The notes under the pieces are model-generated. The model was not told the origin of the DNA and made no database searches. It saw only the letters and a list, made by a program, of their open reading frames with translations. Source: Bacteroides sp. (GTDB taxonomy: Bacteria; Bacteroidota; Bacteroidia; Bacteroidales; Bacteroidaceae). Taken from it: a stretch of 64,000 bases of DNA. The translations under genes and the position numbers were made by a program. Position 1 is the stretch's first letter; the number at the start of each line of letters is the position of its first letter. The stretch covers positions 186,001 to 250,000 of the forward strand of contig JAJQFD010000040.1 of NCBI GenBank assembly GCA_021201335.1, written 5' to 3'. Below are positions 19,179 through 28,210 of this stretch, in pieces.

Positions 19179-19790
19179 ATGGAACTTGATGAAATGAAAA
19201 AAGCATGGATAGCTTTGGATAATATTTCCAGGGAAAATAAGAGGCTGAAAGAAACCCTTATTCTTGATTTGATAAAGAAGAGAGCAGGCTCATCGACTAA
19301 CAAATTGTTGGGATGGGATATAGTCGGTTTTATAATACTTATTCTGGTATTTATTTTTTGTGTATTTGCTTATCATAATTTCGGTGGACGGATCATCACG
19401 TGGGATATCGCTATTATATTTGTTGCTGTTACCTGTGCAATTAGTGCCGTATGGTTTATCTACAAAATAAATGGATTGTTGAAAGTAAATTTCTCGAAAA
19501 GGGTAAGTGAGAATATTTATTTAATCAACCGATATAATATCTTGCTGAAATGGGAAAAAATAGCAATGAGTTTGGTAGTAGGACCGCTCATTGTCATACT
19601 TTTAACTTCTTTTTATATCCAGATTAAAGCAGCCATTTATCAATGGATATTCTTAGGAGCGATGGTGCTATTGGCTAGTGTTCTTACTTACTGGTCATAC
19701 AAGCGTCTATACCACCGGAATATTGATGAGATACTTCGTAGTCTGGATGAAATAAAAGAACTCAGAGAAGAAGAGGAAAAGGAGGAATAG
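19179..19790 (+). CDS. Membrane protein paired with the ECF sigma factor
   Basis: 203 aa (ATG at 19176 or 19179). The cytosolic N-terminus MELDEMKKAWIALDN is followed by four hydrophobic segments (starting near residues 50, 77, 128 and 155) and an acidic, charged C-terminus (EIKELREEEEKEE). It lies 11 nt from the ECF sigma gene. By position it is a candidate membrane regulator of that sigma factor, but it shows no zinc-binding anti-sigma motif. Confidence 0.75.
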   Translation: MELDEMKKAWIALDNISRENKRLKETLILDLIKKRAGSSTNKLLGWDIVGFIILILVFIFCVFAYHNFGGRIITWDIAIIFVAVTCAISAVWFIYKINGLLKVNFSKRVSENIYLINRYNILLKWEKIAMSLVVGPLIVILLTSFYIQIKAAIYQWIFLGAMVLLASVLTYWSYKRLYHRNIDEILRSLDEIKELREEEEKEE

Positions 19791-19850
19791 AGGTCTCGCG
19801 TATTTCAATGTTTTATTTTCTAAATTCGGATTACCTCCCAAATGTTTTCT

Positions 19851-19858
19851 TATTTTTG
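19851..19858 (+). promoter_or_regulatory. -7 box for the four-helix membrane protein
   Basis: TATTTTTG matches TAnnTTTG, 31 nt before the start at 19890. No good upstream TTTG was seen. Confidence 0.45.
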
Positions 19859-19889
19859 CAACCTGACATACTCCTAATTATAAACTAGT

Positions 19890-20483
19890 ATGCTATATAA
19901 GATGCGCAGTAAACAATTTTACAATCAAAAAATAGGGGAGAAGTATTTTACAAAAAAGTGTATTTTAATATTCTTTCTCATCACTCTTGCAGTTTATTTA
20001 TTTATGTATTTTGTAAGTATGCCGCTTATAGCAGAGTTTTCGGGAGGACTGCCGATATTAGATCTTAAATCTGAAGGCTATAGTTATGCTTATGCGACAA
20101 ACCTTCTGGAGACATTGGGAAAAGAAGGACGCTCTACCTATCTTTTCCCACAACTTACACTTGACATGTTTTTTCCGTTGGCTTATGTGCCTTTTTTAGT
20201 TCTTCTCACAGGTTTATTACTGAAAAAAAACAGATGGAATGGAACTTTTTACGATTATAGCTTGCTAATTCCTATATTGACTGGTCTGGCAGATTATGGA
20301 GAGAATATAGGAAGTATATTACTGATACATTCCTATCCTAATATTTCAGAAGGACTTGTATATTTTACTTCAGCATCAACTGTATTAAAAAGTATTGGCC
20401 TTGTAATTTCACTATTATTGGTTGTATTTTATGGGGTATGGTATCTTTTATATGGAAAAAAGCAAGCTTCAATTGGTAAATGA
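19890..20483 (+). CDS. Hypothetical four-helix membrane protein
   Basis: 197 aa, not recognised. A basic N-terminus precedes four hydrophobic segments: near residues 28-48 (CILIFFLITLAVYLFMYFV), 95-115 (FFPLAYVPFLVLLTGLLL), 125-145 and 165-190 (SIGLVISLLLVVFYGVWYLL). A soluble loop between the first two carries EGYSYAYATNLLETLG. It has its own -7 box and a terminator, so it is a single-gene unit. A few polar residues (LADYGENIG) lie in or near the third segment. Confidence 0.7.
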   Translation: MLYKMRSKQFYNQKIGEKYFTKKCILIFFLITLAVYLFMYFVSMPLIAEFSGGLPILDLKSEGYSYAYATNLLETLGKEGRSTYLFPQLTLDMFFPLAYVPFLVLLTGLLLKKNRWNGTFYDYSLLIPILTGLADYGENIGSILLIHSYPNISEGLVYFTSASTVLKSIGLVISLLLVVFYGVWYLLYGKKQASIGK

Positions 20484-20636
20484 ACTCTTCATTCTAAGGT
20501 ATAAGTCCATACGGAAAATATGTTTTGTAAATTCCATCTTGTAGATTTTACTATAATATCAAAATGACATGTATTGGATTTAATTAGTTCCTTTTGGGCT
20601 TAAAAAATGCCTTTTTCCTTACGGGTAATTCTTTTA

Positions 20637-20664
20637 AAATCGGCTTTCTAGAAGCCGATTTTGC
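20637..20664 (+). terminator. Intrinsic terminator-like hairpin
   Basis: Perfect 11-base arms AAAATCGGCTT (20637-20647) and AAGCCGATTTT (20653-20663) with a five-base loop. It lies 150 nt after the membrane protein gene. Confidence 0.7.
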
Positions 20665-20699
20665 ATATTTTATGTAAGTTCAATCACTCTCTGCTTGTT

Positions 20700-21116
20700 T
20701 TCGAAGTACAGAAGCTTCTTTTCAAAGACTTGCGCTGCGTGAAAGTAAATACTTGTGGGGCCTCAGTTTGCGGACTTGCGCTGCGCAAGTTCCCGGAGGC
20801 GCGTTGCCCGGGTCTATATACTTGCGCTGCGCAAGTCCTTAACTTTACTGGTTTCTTTTTCTTTTTTATGCTGGATGCTAAACAAGGACAATCAGGTATA
20901 AAAGATCATATTGATCATTAACTTGCCATCATGTAAAATTAATAGATAAAAAAAAGAAGTAAGGCCGATAATTTGATGAGCTTTATAACACCAAATGGTT
21001 ACCATTTGATTTACCCTAACTTCATTTCCTTGCGATTTTCCCCAGCACTTGCTCGACATTCCTCAAATAGCCCATTCTGAACGCATGTGAATGTCGTTTT
21101 GTCAAATTGATATTTT
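20700..21116. repeat. Palindrome-rich dispersed intergenic repeat, copy 2
   Basis: Within the 882-bp gap 20484-21365. It contains ACTTGCGC-T-GCGCAAGT twice (20774-20790 and 20820-20836), a matching GTTCCCGGA-GCGC-GCCC stretch between them, and a second half (about 20993-21116) with TTACCATTTG, ATTTCCTTGCGATTTT and CAAATAGCCCATTCT, as in copy 1. Order, spacing and total length (about 410 bp) agree with 7860-8268. The second palindrome differs from copy 1 by a paired G.C to T.A change. Confidence 0.75.
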
Positions 21117-21365
21117 TTCTGTTACAAAGATTGAGAGGGGGTAGAGACGCAAAATTATACACCTAGTCTTTATGCTTTTTAGCATAATCTTTAATTGTCT
21201 CCATATAGTAATATGGGTGTATGCCAAAATTGGGAGGCAGTTTTCGGTATCCATATTTAGTAGGCAAAAACAATAAATATCATCATGAATACGTAATTGA
21301 TTTCTATATTGAAGGAAGTATATGGTTGTATCCCTAGGAGAGTTTATATATTTGCGTTATAAATA

Positions 21366-21828
21366 ATGGAAAAGATGAATAGTGAATTTATAAAGACGCG
21401 GATTGCTCCCTGCGGTTTACATTGCGGAAAGTGTTTTGCTTTTGCAGATGGGGATATTTACCATTTCAGTAATCAATTAAAACACTCTCTAGGCAATTTT
21501 GATATCTATGCACAACGCTTTGTTGAGATGCTTAATGAACCTGTTTTTTCAAAATACCCGGACTTCAAAGAGTTCTTAAGTCATTTGTCCGTAGCTTCCT
21601 GTCAAGGGTGCAGAAAGGAAAAATGCAAGCTATTCAAAACGTGCAATGTACGTATATGTAGTGAAGAAAATCAGGTTGATTTTTTGTTTTCAATGTAAGC
21701 AATTCCCTTGTGAAAATACAGGCTTCGACGAGCATTTATATAAAAGATTTATAGTTATCAACAAACGGATGCAAGAGATTGGAATTGAGGAATATTATCA
21801 AGAAGTAAAAGACATACCTCGCTATTAA
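21366..21828 (+). pseudogene. DUF3795 protein, frameshifted in a T6 run
   Basis: The first frame (21366-21698, 110 aa) has the DUF3795 start RIAPCGLHCGKCFAF and a CQGCRKEKCKLFKTC cluster. At TTTTTT (21680-21685) it shifts; losing one T continues as VDFCFQCKQFPCENTGF and ends naturally at 21828, giving about 153 aa, normal for the family. The late CFQCKQFPC motif is the family's last cysteine pair, so the join is well supported. As written the protein lacks it. It could be strain decay or a base-calling error. It has no close partner. Confidence 0.8.
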
Positions 21829-21927
21829 ATTGAATGAGAGACGCATTTATTTGATGAATAAAGAGAAATAGTGATATTTTACATGCTTTCCGTCTTTTTA
21901 TCTATCTTTTTAAAGGCCAGGCTACTT

Positions 21928-21935
21928 TACCTTTG
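21928..21935 (+). promoter_or_regulatory. -7 box for GH97
   Basis: TACCTTTG matches TAnnTTTG, 29 nt before the ATG at 21964. This argues against starts upstream of the box. Confidence 0.5.
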
Positions 21936-21963
21936 TAGGGATAACTATCTACAAACTAATATC

Positions 21964-23961
21964 ATGTTAACTCCTATGTCTCATTTATCAAAACTACTGA
22001 CAGTTATTTTTTGCCTATGCCTGCCATTTTTGTCATCCTGTAACGCCCATGTATCGGAAGTTCAAATTACCTCTCCCAATACTCAGCTGAAAATGACGGT
22101 TAATCTTCAAGATTTCCTCATGTATAGTGTGTTCTATAAAGGGAAAGAAGTGATACAACCCTCTTCTTTGCGTATGATACTTTCCGAACAAACGTTGGGA
22201 AATACTCTCCAGGTGAAGAACATACGAAAGAATACTGTCAATGAAAAGATCACTCCGTTATATGGTAAGTACGCTACATTACACGATAATTACAACGAAG
22301 TCATTATTACTTTTAAACAAGACTATGCATTGATTTTAAGAGCGTATGATGAAGGTTTAGCCTATCATTTCGTTACAAACTTCAAAGATGAGATCATTGT
22401 GAAAGATGAATTGATGGAGTTAAATCTTGCCGGTGATCCTGCTGTTCAATACCCTGAAACGAATAATTGGATAGCATGGGAATTAGTTTATAGAGAGTAT
22501 GAGAATGCTTCCGCCATAGAAAAGGATAAAAAAGCGATTACTCCAGTACTTTTCTCTTATCCCGACAACACTAAATTGATTGTAGCCGAGGCAGATGTAT
22601 GGAGCTATCCGGGCATGTATGTGATAAAAAATGATACGGCATTTCAGAGTGCTTATGCCCAATACCCCGATAGTACGGCATTGGGGAGCTGGGGATTTGT
22701 TTCTGTGGTTCAGCGAACCAGAGACTACATGGCAAAAACCGAGGGAAAGCGAAGTTTTCCGTGGCGTATATTCATCCTTACCGATGATGATAAAACGCTA
22801 CTTACTAACGAGATCATCTATAAACTTTCAGAACCACAACGTATTGAAGATACTTCATGGATCAAACCCGGTAAAGCAGTCTGGGAATGGTGGCATGATG
22901 CCCTGTTGCCTGGAGCAGAAATTCCGTCAGGCATGGATAACCGCAATACAGCATTGTATAAGTTTTATATAGACTTTGCAGCCGAAAACCGGATGGAATA
23001 TTTGATGATCGATGCGGGTTGGTCGGATATATTCAATTTGTCGCAGGTAAATCCTAAAGTCGACGTACAGGAAATAATCCGTTACGGTAAATCTAAGAAT
23101 GTAGATATATTCCTTTGGTGCGTAGCGATGGCACTAACAGATGAAACGGTAGATAAACACATGCAGATGATTCACAATTGGGGTGCTGCCGGACTAAAAG
23201 TGGATTTTTTTGACCGGGATGATCAGCTAACGATGGACTGGTATGAAATGATTGCAGAGAAGGCTGCTCAATATCAACTAATGATCAACTTTCATGGTTG
23301 TAGTAAGCCGACAGGCATGCAACGTGCTTATCCGAATATAGTTAATTATGAAGCTGTTCGCGGTGCTGAATGCTCCAAATGGGACTATACAGCTAATCCT
23401 AAACACCATCTCGTTTTTCCGTTTACACGTATGCTGGGTGGGACTCTTGATTATACTCCGGGCTCGATGCGCAACGCTACACAAGATACATTCAAGCCTA
23501 AAGACCCCGGGTTGCCGTCAACACAAGGTACACGCTGTCACGAATTAGCGATGTATGTTATTTACGATCAATATTTCGCTATGCTTTGCGACTCACCCAT
23601 GGAATATCGGAAGTATCCGGATATCATGAAATTCCTGTCGGAAGTACCTGTCACCTTTGACGATACTAAGGTGTTGGATGCTAAAGTCGGCAAATATGCT
23701 GTCATGGCCAAGCGGAAAGGAAACAACTGGTATGTAGGAGGTATGACGGATTGGGATGCAAGAACAATTGAAGTTGACTTTGGGTTCCTTTCTTCGGGAA
23801 GTAAATATGAAGCTGTAATATGGAAGGATAGTCCTCAATCCGATACGCAACCGACTCAATACCTCTGTGAAAGCGTGACTATCACCAATGAAACAAAACT
23901 CCAGTTGAATATGGCTAAAGGGGGAGGGTTCGTCATTTGCGTAAAGAAGATTTCTCAATAA
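21964..23961 (+). CDS. Glycoside hydrolase family 97 (alpha-galactosidase-type by motif)
   Basis: 665 aa. A signal ends in a lipobox-like LPFLSSCNA, so it is probably a lipoprotein; Met5 (21976) is another possible start. The N-terminal beta-sandwich (VQITSPNTQLKMTV) is followed by a (beta/alpha)8 barrel with AVWEWWHDALLPG, YLMIDAGWSD, AGLKVDFFDRDDQ and NFHGCSKPTGMQRAYPN, then a C-terminal beta domain. In GH97, retaining enzymes of the BtGH97b type use an Asp nucleophile at the VDF position; here it is Asp about 414, with Glu in NYEAVRGAE (about 463) as a candidate acid/base. SusB-type inverting alpha-glucosidases use Glu bases instead. The GH36 gene nearby fits alpha-galactoside use. It converges on the regulator at 24028. 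Confidence 0.9.
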   Translation: MLTPMSHLSKLLTVIFCLCLPFLSSCNAHVSEVQITSPNTQLKMTVNLQDFLMYSVFYKGKEVIQPSSLRMILSEQTLGNTLQVKNIRKNTVNEKITPLYGKYATLHDNYNEVIITFKQDYALILRAYDEGLAYHFVTNFKDEIIVKDELMELNLAGDPAVQYPETNNWIAWELVYREYENASAIEKDKKAITPVLFSYPDNTKLIVAEADVWSYPGMYVIKNDTAFQSAYAQYPDSTALGSWGFVSVVQRTRDYMAKTEGKRSFPWRIFILTDDDKTLLTNEIIYKLSEPQRIEDTSWIKPGKAVWEWWHDALLPGAEIPSGMDNRNTALYKFYIDFAAENRMEYLMIDAGWSDIFNLSQVNPKVDVQEIIRYGKSKNVDIFLWCVAMALTDETVDKHMQMIHNWGAAGLKVDFFDRDDQLTMDWYEMIAEKAAQYQLMINFHGCSKPTGMQRAYPNIVNYEAVRGAECSKWDYTANPKHHLVFPFTRMLGGTLDYTPGSMRNATQDTFKPKDPGLPSTQGTRCHELAMYVIYDQYFAMLCDSPMEYRKYPDIMKFLSEVPVTFDDTKVLDAKVGKYAVMAKRKGNNWYVGGMTDWDARTIEVDFGFLSSGSKYEAVIWKDSPQSDTQPTQYLCESVTITNETKLQLNMAKGGGFVICVKKISQ

Positions 23962-24003
23962 GGAAAATAGAAAGTATTCGTTACAGAGAAAAGAAATGAT
24001 TGG

Positions 24004-24039
24004 AATCTGGCATAAAATTAAAGGTTCTTATGCCAGATT
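24004..24039. terminator. Bidirectional terminator-like hairpin
   Basis: Perfect 12-base arms AATCTGGCATAA (24004-24015) and TTATGCCAGATT (24028-24039) between the converging GH97 and regulator genes. The right arm overlaps the regulator's last codons. Confidence 0.75.
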
Positions 24040-25662
24040 ATTCTTTAAGCCATCCACACTATAAGTTCCAATATTGAGTAGATTTCTTTCGAAGGTTTCT
24101 TTATCCTTCGCTTTATTTCTCACCTTCGTCCTGTTGTTATAAATAGTTTGTGCGGAATAACGCAGGAAAGATGCGATGCGGGAACTATCGTCTATACCCA
24201 GTCGGATCAACGCAAATATTCGTAACTCTCTATTCAGCAATTCATTCTTCTTGGGTAATATCTTTTCATCCGGCAGGAGCAAGTCGTTGAACTCTTCGAT
24301 AAAAGTAGGGTAGAGCTTTAGGAAGGCACTATCGAAGCTGTCGAAAAAGTCATCCAGTTCCATTTCGATGTTGCGTGTGGAATTTACCATTTTATAAAGA
24401 TCGTCAATTTGTTTGGCAATCAGTTTACGCTTCACCATTTCACGGTATTTATCCAGTTTGTCGATATAGGAAGAACAAAGATTGATAAACAGGCTTACGT
24501 ATTCCTCTTTGGTATGGTTTGCCTCGTTCAGTTTGCTGTTAATCTGATTAAGCTCAACGTTCAACTTCTGGACTTCCTGACGGCTTTTTTTGACCAACTT
24601 TATTTGTTTCGATACATAGGCTAACGATGCAATCGTCACAATAGATAAAAGGGTTATAGCCAGAAGTGCAAACGTGATTTTCGATTTTTCTTTCTCGCTT
24701 TTTTCCTGATAAGCCTTTACGATAACAGGCAGCTTTTCGGATATTTGAACAATACGCAACCGGTTATTATAAAAACGTGCGTCATCCATAGAGCATTGGA
24801 TGTAACGGTAAGCCCTGTCCAAATCGTCGGGCTTATTCCTGAAAAGGTATAAGGCAAGCTCCTGTCCGGCAAGGTTTTCTTTTAATGGATTTACCTGATC
24901 GGATATGGCTGCCAGTATGAGGAATCTTTCATATAAATCATAACTGCCAAAACGGTTGTAAATATTGGCAATATCGTAGGTGACAATAGCATACAACCGC
25001 GTATCTACCTGTATGTCCGTATATATAGCCAGAAAGATATTCAACGCTTCTTCCAGTTTCCCGTCTTGTAATAATCTTTTTCCTTTGTAGTAATTATACC
25101 TTTCTGTATCTTTTTCGAGAACGGAAAACACCGAATCCGTATAAAATCTTTCCAGCTTCCGGTATTCCGGGGCATAGAGGCTGTCGTTGCTGTATTCCCC
25201 GGCTGCATAATAAGTCCATTCCGAAATGTAGTAATAATCATATAGTAACGAACTGTCCAGACGGCTGCGGTCGATCTGTTTCAGGTTATCGATAGACTCC
25301 CGGTACATTCCGGTGGTAGACAGTAGCATAGAGAGGTTAATGGCAGTTTCGTCTTTGTACTTACGAATGCCTAGCTTTTCGGCTAATTCTCTGTTGTAAA
25401 AGACGTAGCGCATGGCAGAATCGCACCGATACGTATTATATTCCTTGTATATCTCATTGTTGATAAGATACCTTTTTTCCATTGACTGACCCGGAAGGAG
25501 TAGCCTGCGTAAGCTGTCGATGCGGGATTCTTTCCTATCCATGTAGAACTGCCGCATCTCTATTGCTTTATCCAGTTCTTTCAATAACTCATTCCTTTCC
25601 TGAGCAAAGCAGTAACCCGTAAATAACAAATGGAAAAAGAAAATTGAGATAAGTGCTTTCAT
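24028..25662 (-). CDS. SusR-like membrane regulator (DUF6377 type)
   Basis: 544 aa. A signal (residues 1-20, cleaved after CFA) exports an N-terminal helical TPR-like sensor domain (about 20-325). One membrane segment (about 328-350, FALLAITLLSIVTIASL) follows, then a coiled coil (about 355-390, VQKLNVELNQINSKLNEAN). The cytosolic C-terminus ends in a LuxR-like helix-turn-helix (about 490-520: SSRIASFLRYSAQTIYNNRTK). This layout matches DUF6377/SusR-like regulators that sense oligosaccharide in the periplasm and activate polysaccharide-use genes. It is divergent from the barrel gene at 25895, and the shared 232-bp region carries repeated CTACC(C/T)G boxes that it may bind. It most likely controls the barrel and GH36 genes, perhaps GH97 too. 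Confidence 0.82.
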   Translation of the reverse strand: MKALISIFFFHLLFTGYCFAQERNELLKELDKAIEMRQFYMDRKESRIDSLRRLLLPGQSMEKRYLINNEIYKEYNTYRCDSAMRYVFYNRELAEKLGIRKYKDETAINLSMLLSTTGMYRESIDNLKQIDRSRLDSSLLYDYYYISEWTYYAAGEYSNDSLYAPEYRKLERFYTDSVFSVLEKDTERYNYYKGKRLLQDGKLEEALNIFLAIYTDIQVDTRLYAIVTYDIANIYNRFGSYDLYERFLILAAISDQVNPLKENLAGQELALYLFRNKPDDLDRAYRYIQCSMDDARFYNNRLRIVQISEKLPVIVKAYQEKSEKEKSKITFALLAITLLSIVTIASLAYVSKQIKLVKKSRQEVQKLNVELNQINSKLNEANHTKEEYVSLFINLCSSYIDKLDKYREMVKRKLIAKQIDDLYKMVNSTRNIEMELDDFFDSFDSAFLKLYPTFIEEFNDLLLPDEKILPKKNELLNRELRIFALIRLGIDDSSRIASFLRYSAQTIYNNRTKVRNKAKDKETFERNLLNIGTYSVDGLKNNLA

Positions 25663-25701
25663 AGATACATGATTTATTGTCCCGAATATACAACTATTTT
25701 T

Positions 25702-25851
25702 CTACCTGCCAACAAAGTACGTCTACCTGAATGACAAAAAACCAGGAATTTAATATACAGGGATACAGGTAGATAGCTTTGTTAAACGTTCAATACCGTC
25801 TACCCGATTGCTACCCGCCCGGAAATCCATTGCATATTGACCGTAGCTTTG
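25702..25851. promoter_or_regulatory. Candidate operator array and promoters between regulator and barrel gene
   Basis: CTACCTG occurs at 25702-25708 and 25723-25729 (21 bp apart, two helical turns), its reverse complement CAGGTAG at 25766-25772, and CTACCCG at 25800-25806 and 25811-25817 (11 bp apart, one turn). Two -7 boxes TAGCTTTG lie at 25774-25781 and 25844-25851 (+ strand), neither with a TTTG at 19 nt, as expected for activated promoters. The array is a plausible binding region for the SusR-like regulator; this is inference from position and repetition. Confidence 0.5.
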
Positions 25852-25894
25852 CATCAAACCCATGATCGTTCTTTAAAATCATATTCTCAGAACC

Positions 25895-28183
25895 ATGAAA
25901 ACATTCTTTAAATTATTTGTTATTTCCGCTATTATTTATTGGCCTTTTATGGCTAAGGCACAGGAAATACAACCGGCAGATTCCACTAAAACCAAACCTG
26001 CCGAAAGCGACCGCAATGTGATGCTCAACGCGTCCAATGCAAACGGACCCCGCCAGATCTCTATCGGACTTCCCAGTGAAGACGTCAGCGTATATGAAAA
26101 CGGGCTTCCCGTTGTTTATTCATCGGCTGTACAAGGAGTATCTACTCATTGGCGCAGTGATGCCAGTCTTAAACATATCGGACTGATGCAGATTAACGAA
26201 ACGGCCATTGCTACGGGAAACATTGCGTATGCCGTCAATTCATTTCCCAATATGGGAACAGATGAGTTTCAGGGTATATTCAATTACAATACTAATCATT
26301 TCGGATTGCAACGGTTCGACTTAGGCATGTCGGGTGCTATCAATAAAGACTGGTCTTTTGCAGGAAGCATTTACCAGAACTTTGATCCGGGAAGTTTTAA
26401 ACTCCGTTTTACCAACTATGTGGACAAAACCCAGTTGTACAAGGCTGCTATTACCCGCAAATTGGGTGAACGTGGTAGTATCAGTCTGCAATATAAATAT
26501 TCCAACTCACGCCGTCTGGAACAGATTGTGGAAATGGCTCCGTTTATTTATGTGGGCGATGGTAGCGTAAAAGAAATTCCGGGATTTTCATTGGGAACAA
26601 GTTCTTATTCTCCCATCGCAGGACGATATCCAACTATGGATATGCGTAATGGGAATGTATCCGAAGTCGGACTGAACGATGAATCGCAGAACCGGGCAAA
26701 TGAACTGATGCTGAACATGGATTATACTTTTTCCAATGGATTGCAATGGAAATTCAACGCTAAAGCTATGAAGTCTTATAACAGTTATGTGTGGGTTGGG
26801 GCTCCCTCTATTAATAAGGTCAACAACGGCATTGAAGAAGGAACGGAAGAAGATCCTGATGCTGCTGTGTATTACGTCAATGGCACAGATGAACGCTTTA
26901 CTGGCATGAAACAGAATCGCATAGCCAGCTTCCATTATGGAAACATCAAAGCTGCCATGCTGACGTCGGAATTGTATAAAACCATTTCCAACCATAAATT
27001 ACGCTTAGGTCTGAACCAATGGTATTACAATGTAAAATACTGGTCGAACACTATTCGCTTTGATCACGATGTTACCGATTACCCAACCATGCTGTCGCAT
27101 ACTGTAAATGACGGAAAAGTAGCTAATTATGCTTATAATTACGGTGGTTCCGAGTATTACGATGGCAAGGAAAACAAACTGGCTTTGTACCTTACCGATA
27201 ACTGGGATATCACCTCTAAGCTGAATATATATGTAGGTGCACGTGCTGAATATTACCGCTACCGGGGCAAAAGTCTTCCATTCGCACGTTTCGACAACTT
27301 TCACATCGGAGCAACTGTTCCCGGAACCAATGAGAAAGTAACTCCAGTGGATTTCAAAGGAGATTACTTCAACTACGCCCTTGCCGCTACAGGTACATAT
27401 CGGTTGACAAAACATTTAGGGCTGACCATTGATGGAACGATGGTTACTCGTCGCCCGCGCCTGGAAGACTATGCAACACCGGATTATCCATCTACTGCGC
27501 AAACAGTCATAAAGCTGGGGCGTGCAGGAATATTCTTTAATAACGACTGGATTAACCTGACTTCACTCGTCTCATATATCGGAAAGACGAACAACCGTAC
27601 TGTGGTAAACATCAGCCACCCCATACCGGGAAATAGTGAAACAATGGCTTCGGCTTTCAATTATGATATCAAAACCATCGGCTGGACAACTGATGCCGTG
27701 ATAAAACCATTCAAAAACTTTAACTTGCATCTGCTGTTCACCTATCAAAAGCCGACTTACGAGAAGTTTGAAACAACCGTTACTTTTTCTGATGGGACAA
27801 GCAGTAGCATCAATGCTACCGGAAACAATGTGACAGAAATTCCGGAAATACTAATTGAGATCGATCCCAGCTATACCATATCGAACAGGGTCAATATCTG
27901 GACAAGTTTCCGTTATTTCAGTAAAACCTATGCCAACCTGAGCAATGCGCTTTATTTCAACGGCCATTGGGAAACATTCGGGGGAGTGAATTTCAAAGTC
28001 AACGAGAAACTGTCCATCGGTGCTACCGTTATTAACTTCTTTAACCAATCCGGAGCAACCGGAACAATCGCTGGCTCCGAACTGATACAGAAGGACGAAG
28101 CCGACCGATTTAAAAACACATGGATGGCAGGGAAATACCTGCGCCCCTTTACGGTAGAGTTTAACGCTTCCATTAAATTTTAA
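25895..28183 (+). CDS. TonB-dependent receptor-like outer-membrane protein
   Basis: 762 aa with a signal peptide (cleavage near MAKAQE, residue about 22). A plug-like region follows (GPRQISIGLPSEDVSVYENGLPVVY, seen in part as GLPSEDVSVYENGLP, residues about 53-67), then a long run of alternating aromatic beta-strands to a typical barrel C-terminus (LRPFTVEFNASIKF). It lacks the carboxypeptidase-like N-terminal domain of SusC proteins and is shorter (SusC about 1,000 aa). No SusD partner is adjacent. It probably imports the oligosaccharide cut by the GH36 gene 27 nt downstream; the two form an operon. Confidence 0.82.
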   Translation: MKTFFKLFVISAIIYWPFMAKAQEIQPADSTKTKPAESDRNVMLNASNANGPRQISIGLPSEDVSVYENGLPVVYSSAVQGVSTHWRSDASLKHIGLMQINETAIATGNIAYAVNSFPNMGTDEFQGIFNYNTNHFGLQRFDLGMSGAINKDWSFAGSIYQNFDPGSFKLRFTNYVDKTQLYKAAITRKLGERGSISLQYKYSNSRRLEQIVEMAPFIYVGDGSVKEIPGFSLGTSSYSPIAGRYPTMDMRNGNVSEVGLNDESQNRANELMLNMDYTFSNGLQWKFNAKAMKSYNSYVWVGAPSINKVNNGIEEGTEEDPDAAVYYVNGTDERFTGMKQNRIASFHYGNIKAAMLTSELYKTISNHKLRLGLNQWYYNVKYWSNTIRFDHDVTDYPTMLSHTVNDGKVANYAYNYGGSEYYDGKENKLALYLTDNWDITSKLNIYVGARAEYYRYRGKSLPFARFDNFHIGATVPGTNEKVTPVDFKGDYFNYALAATGTYRLTKHLGLTIDGTMVTRRPRLEDYATPDYPSTAQTVIKLGRAGIFFNNDWINLTSLVSYIGKTNNRTVVNISHPIPGNSETMASAFNYDIKTIGWTTDAVIKPFKNFNLHLLFTYQKPTYEKFETTVTFSDGTSSSINATGNNVTEIPEILIEIDPSYTISNRVNIWTSFRYFSKTYANLSNALYFNGHWETFGGVNFKVNEKLSIGATVINFFNQSGATGTIAGSELIQKDEADRFKNTWMAGKYLRPFTVEFNASIKF

Positions 28184-28210
28184 AATCTTATCATATATAA
28201 CCATATTATC

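Noticed and set aside
21680..21685. Programmed frameshift in the DUF3795 gene
   Set aside because: The slip site has no downstream pseudoknot or stimulatory element visible, and the family is normally encoded in one frame.
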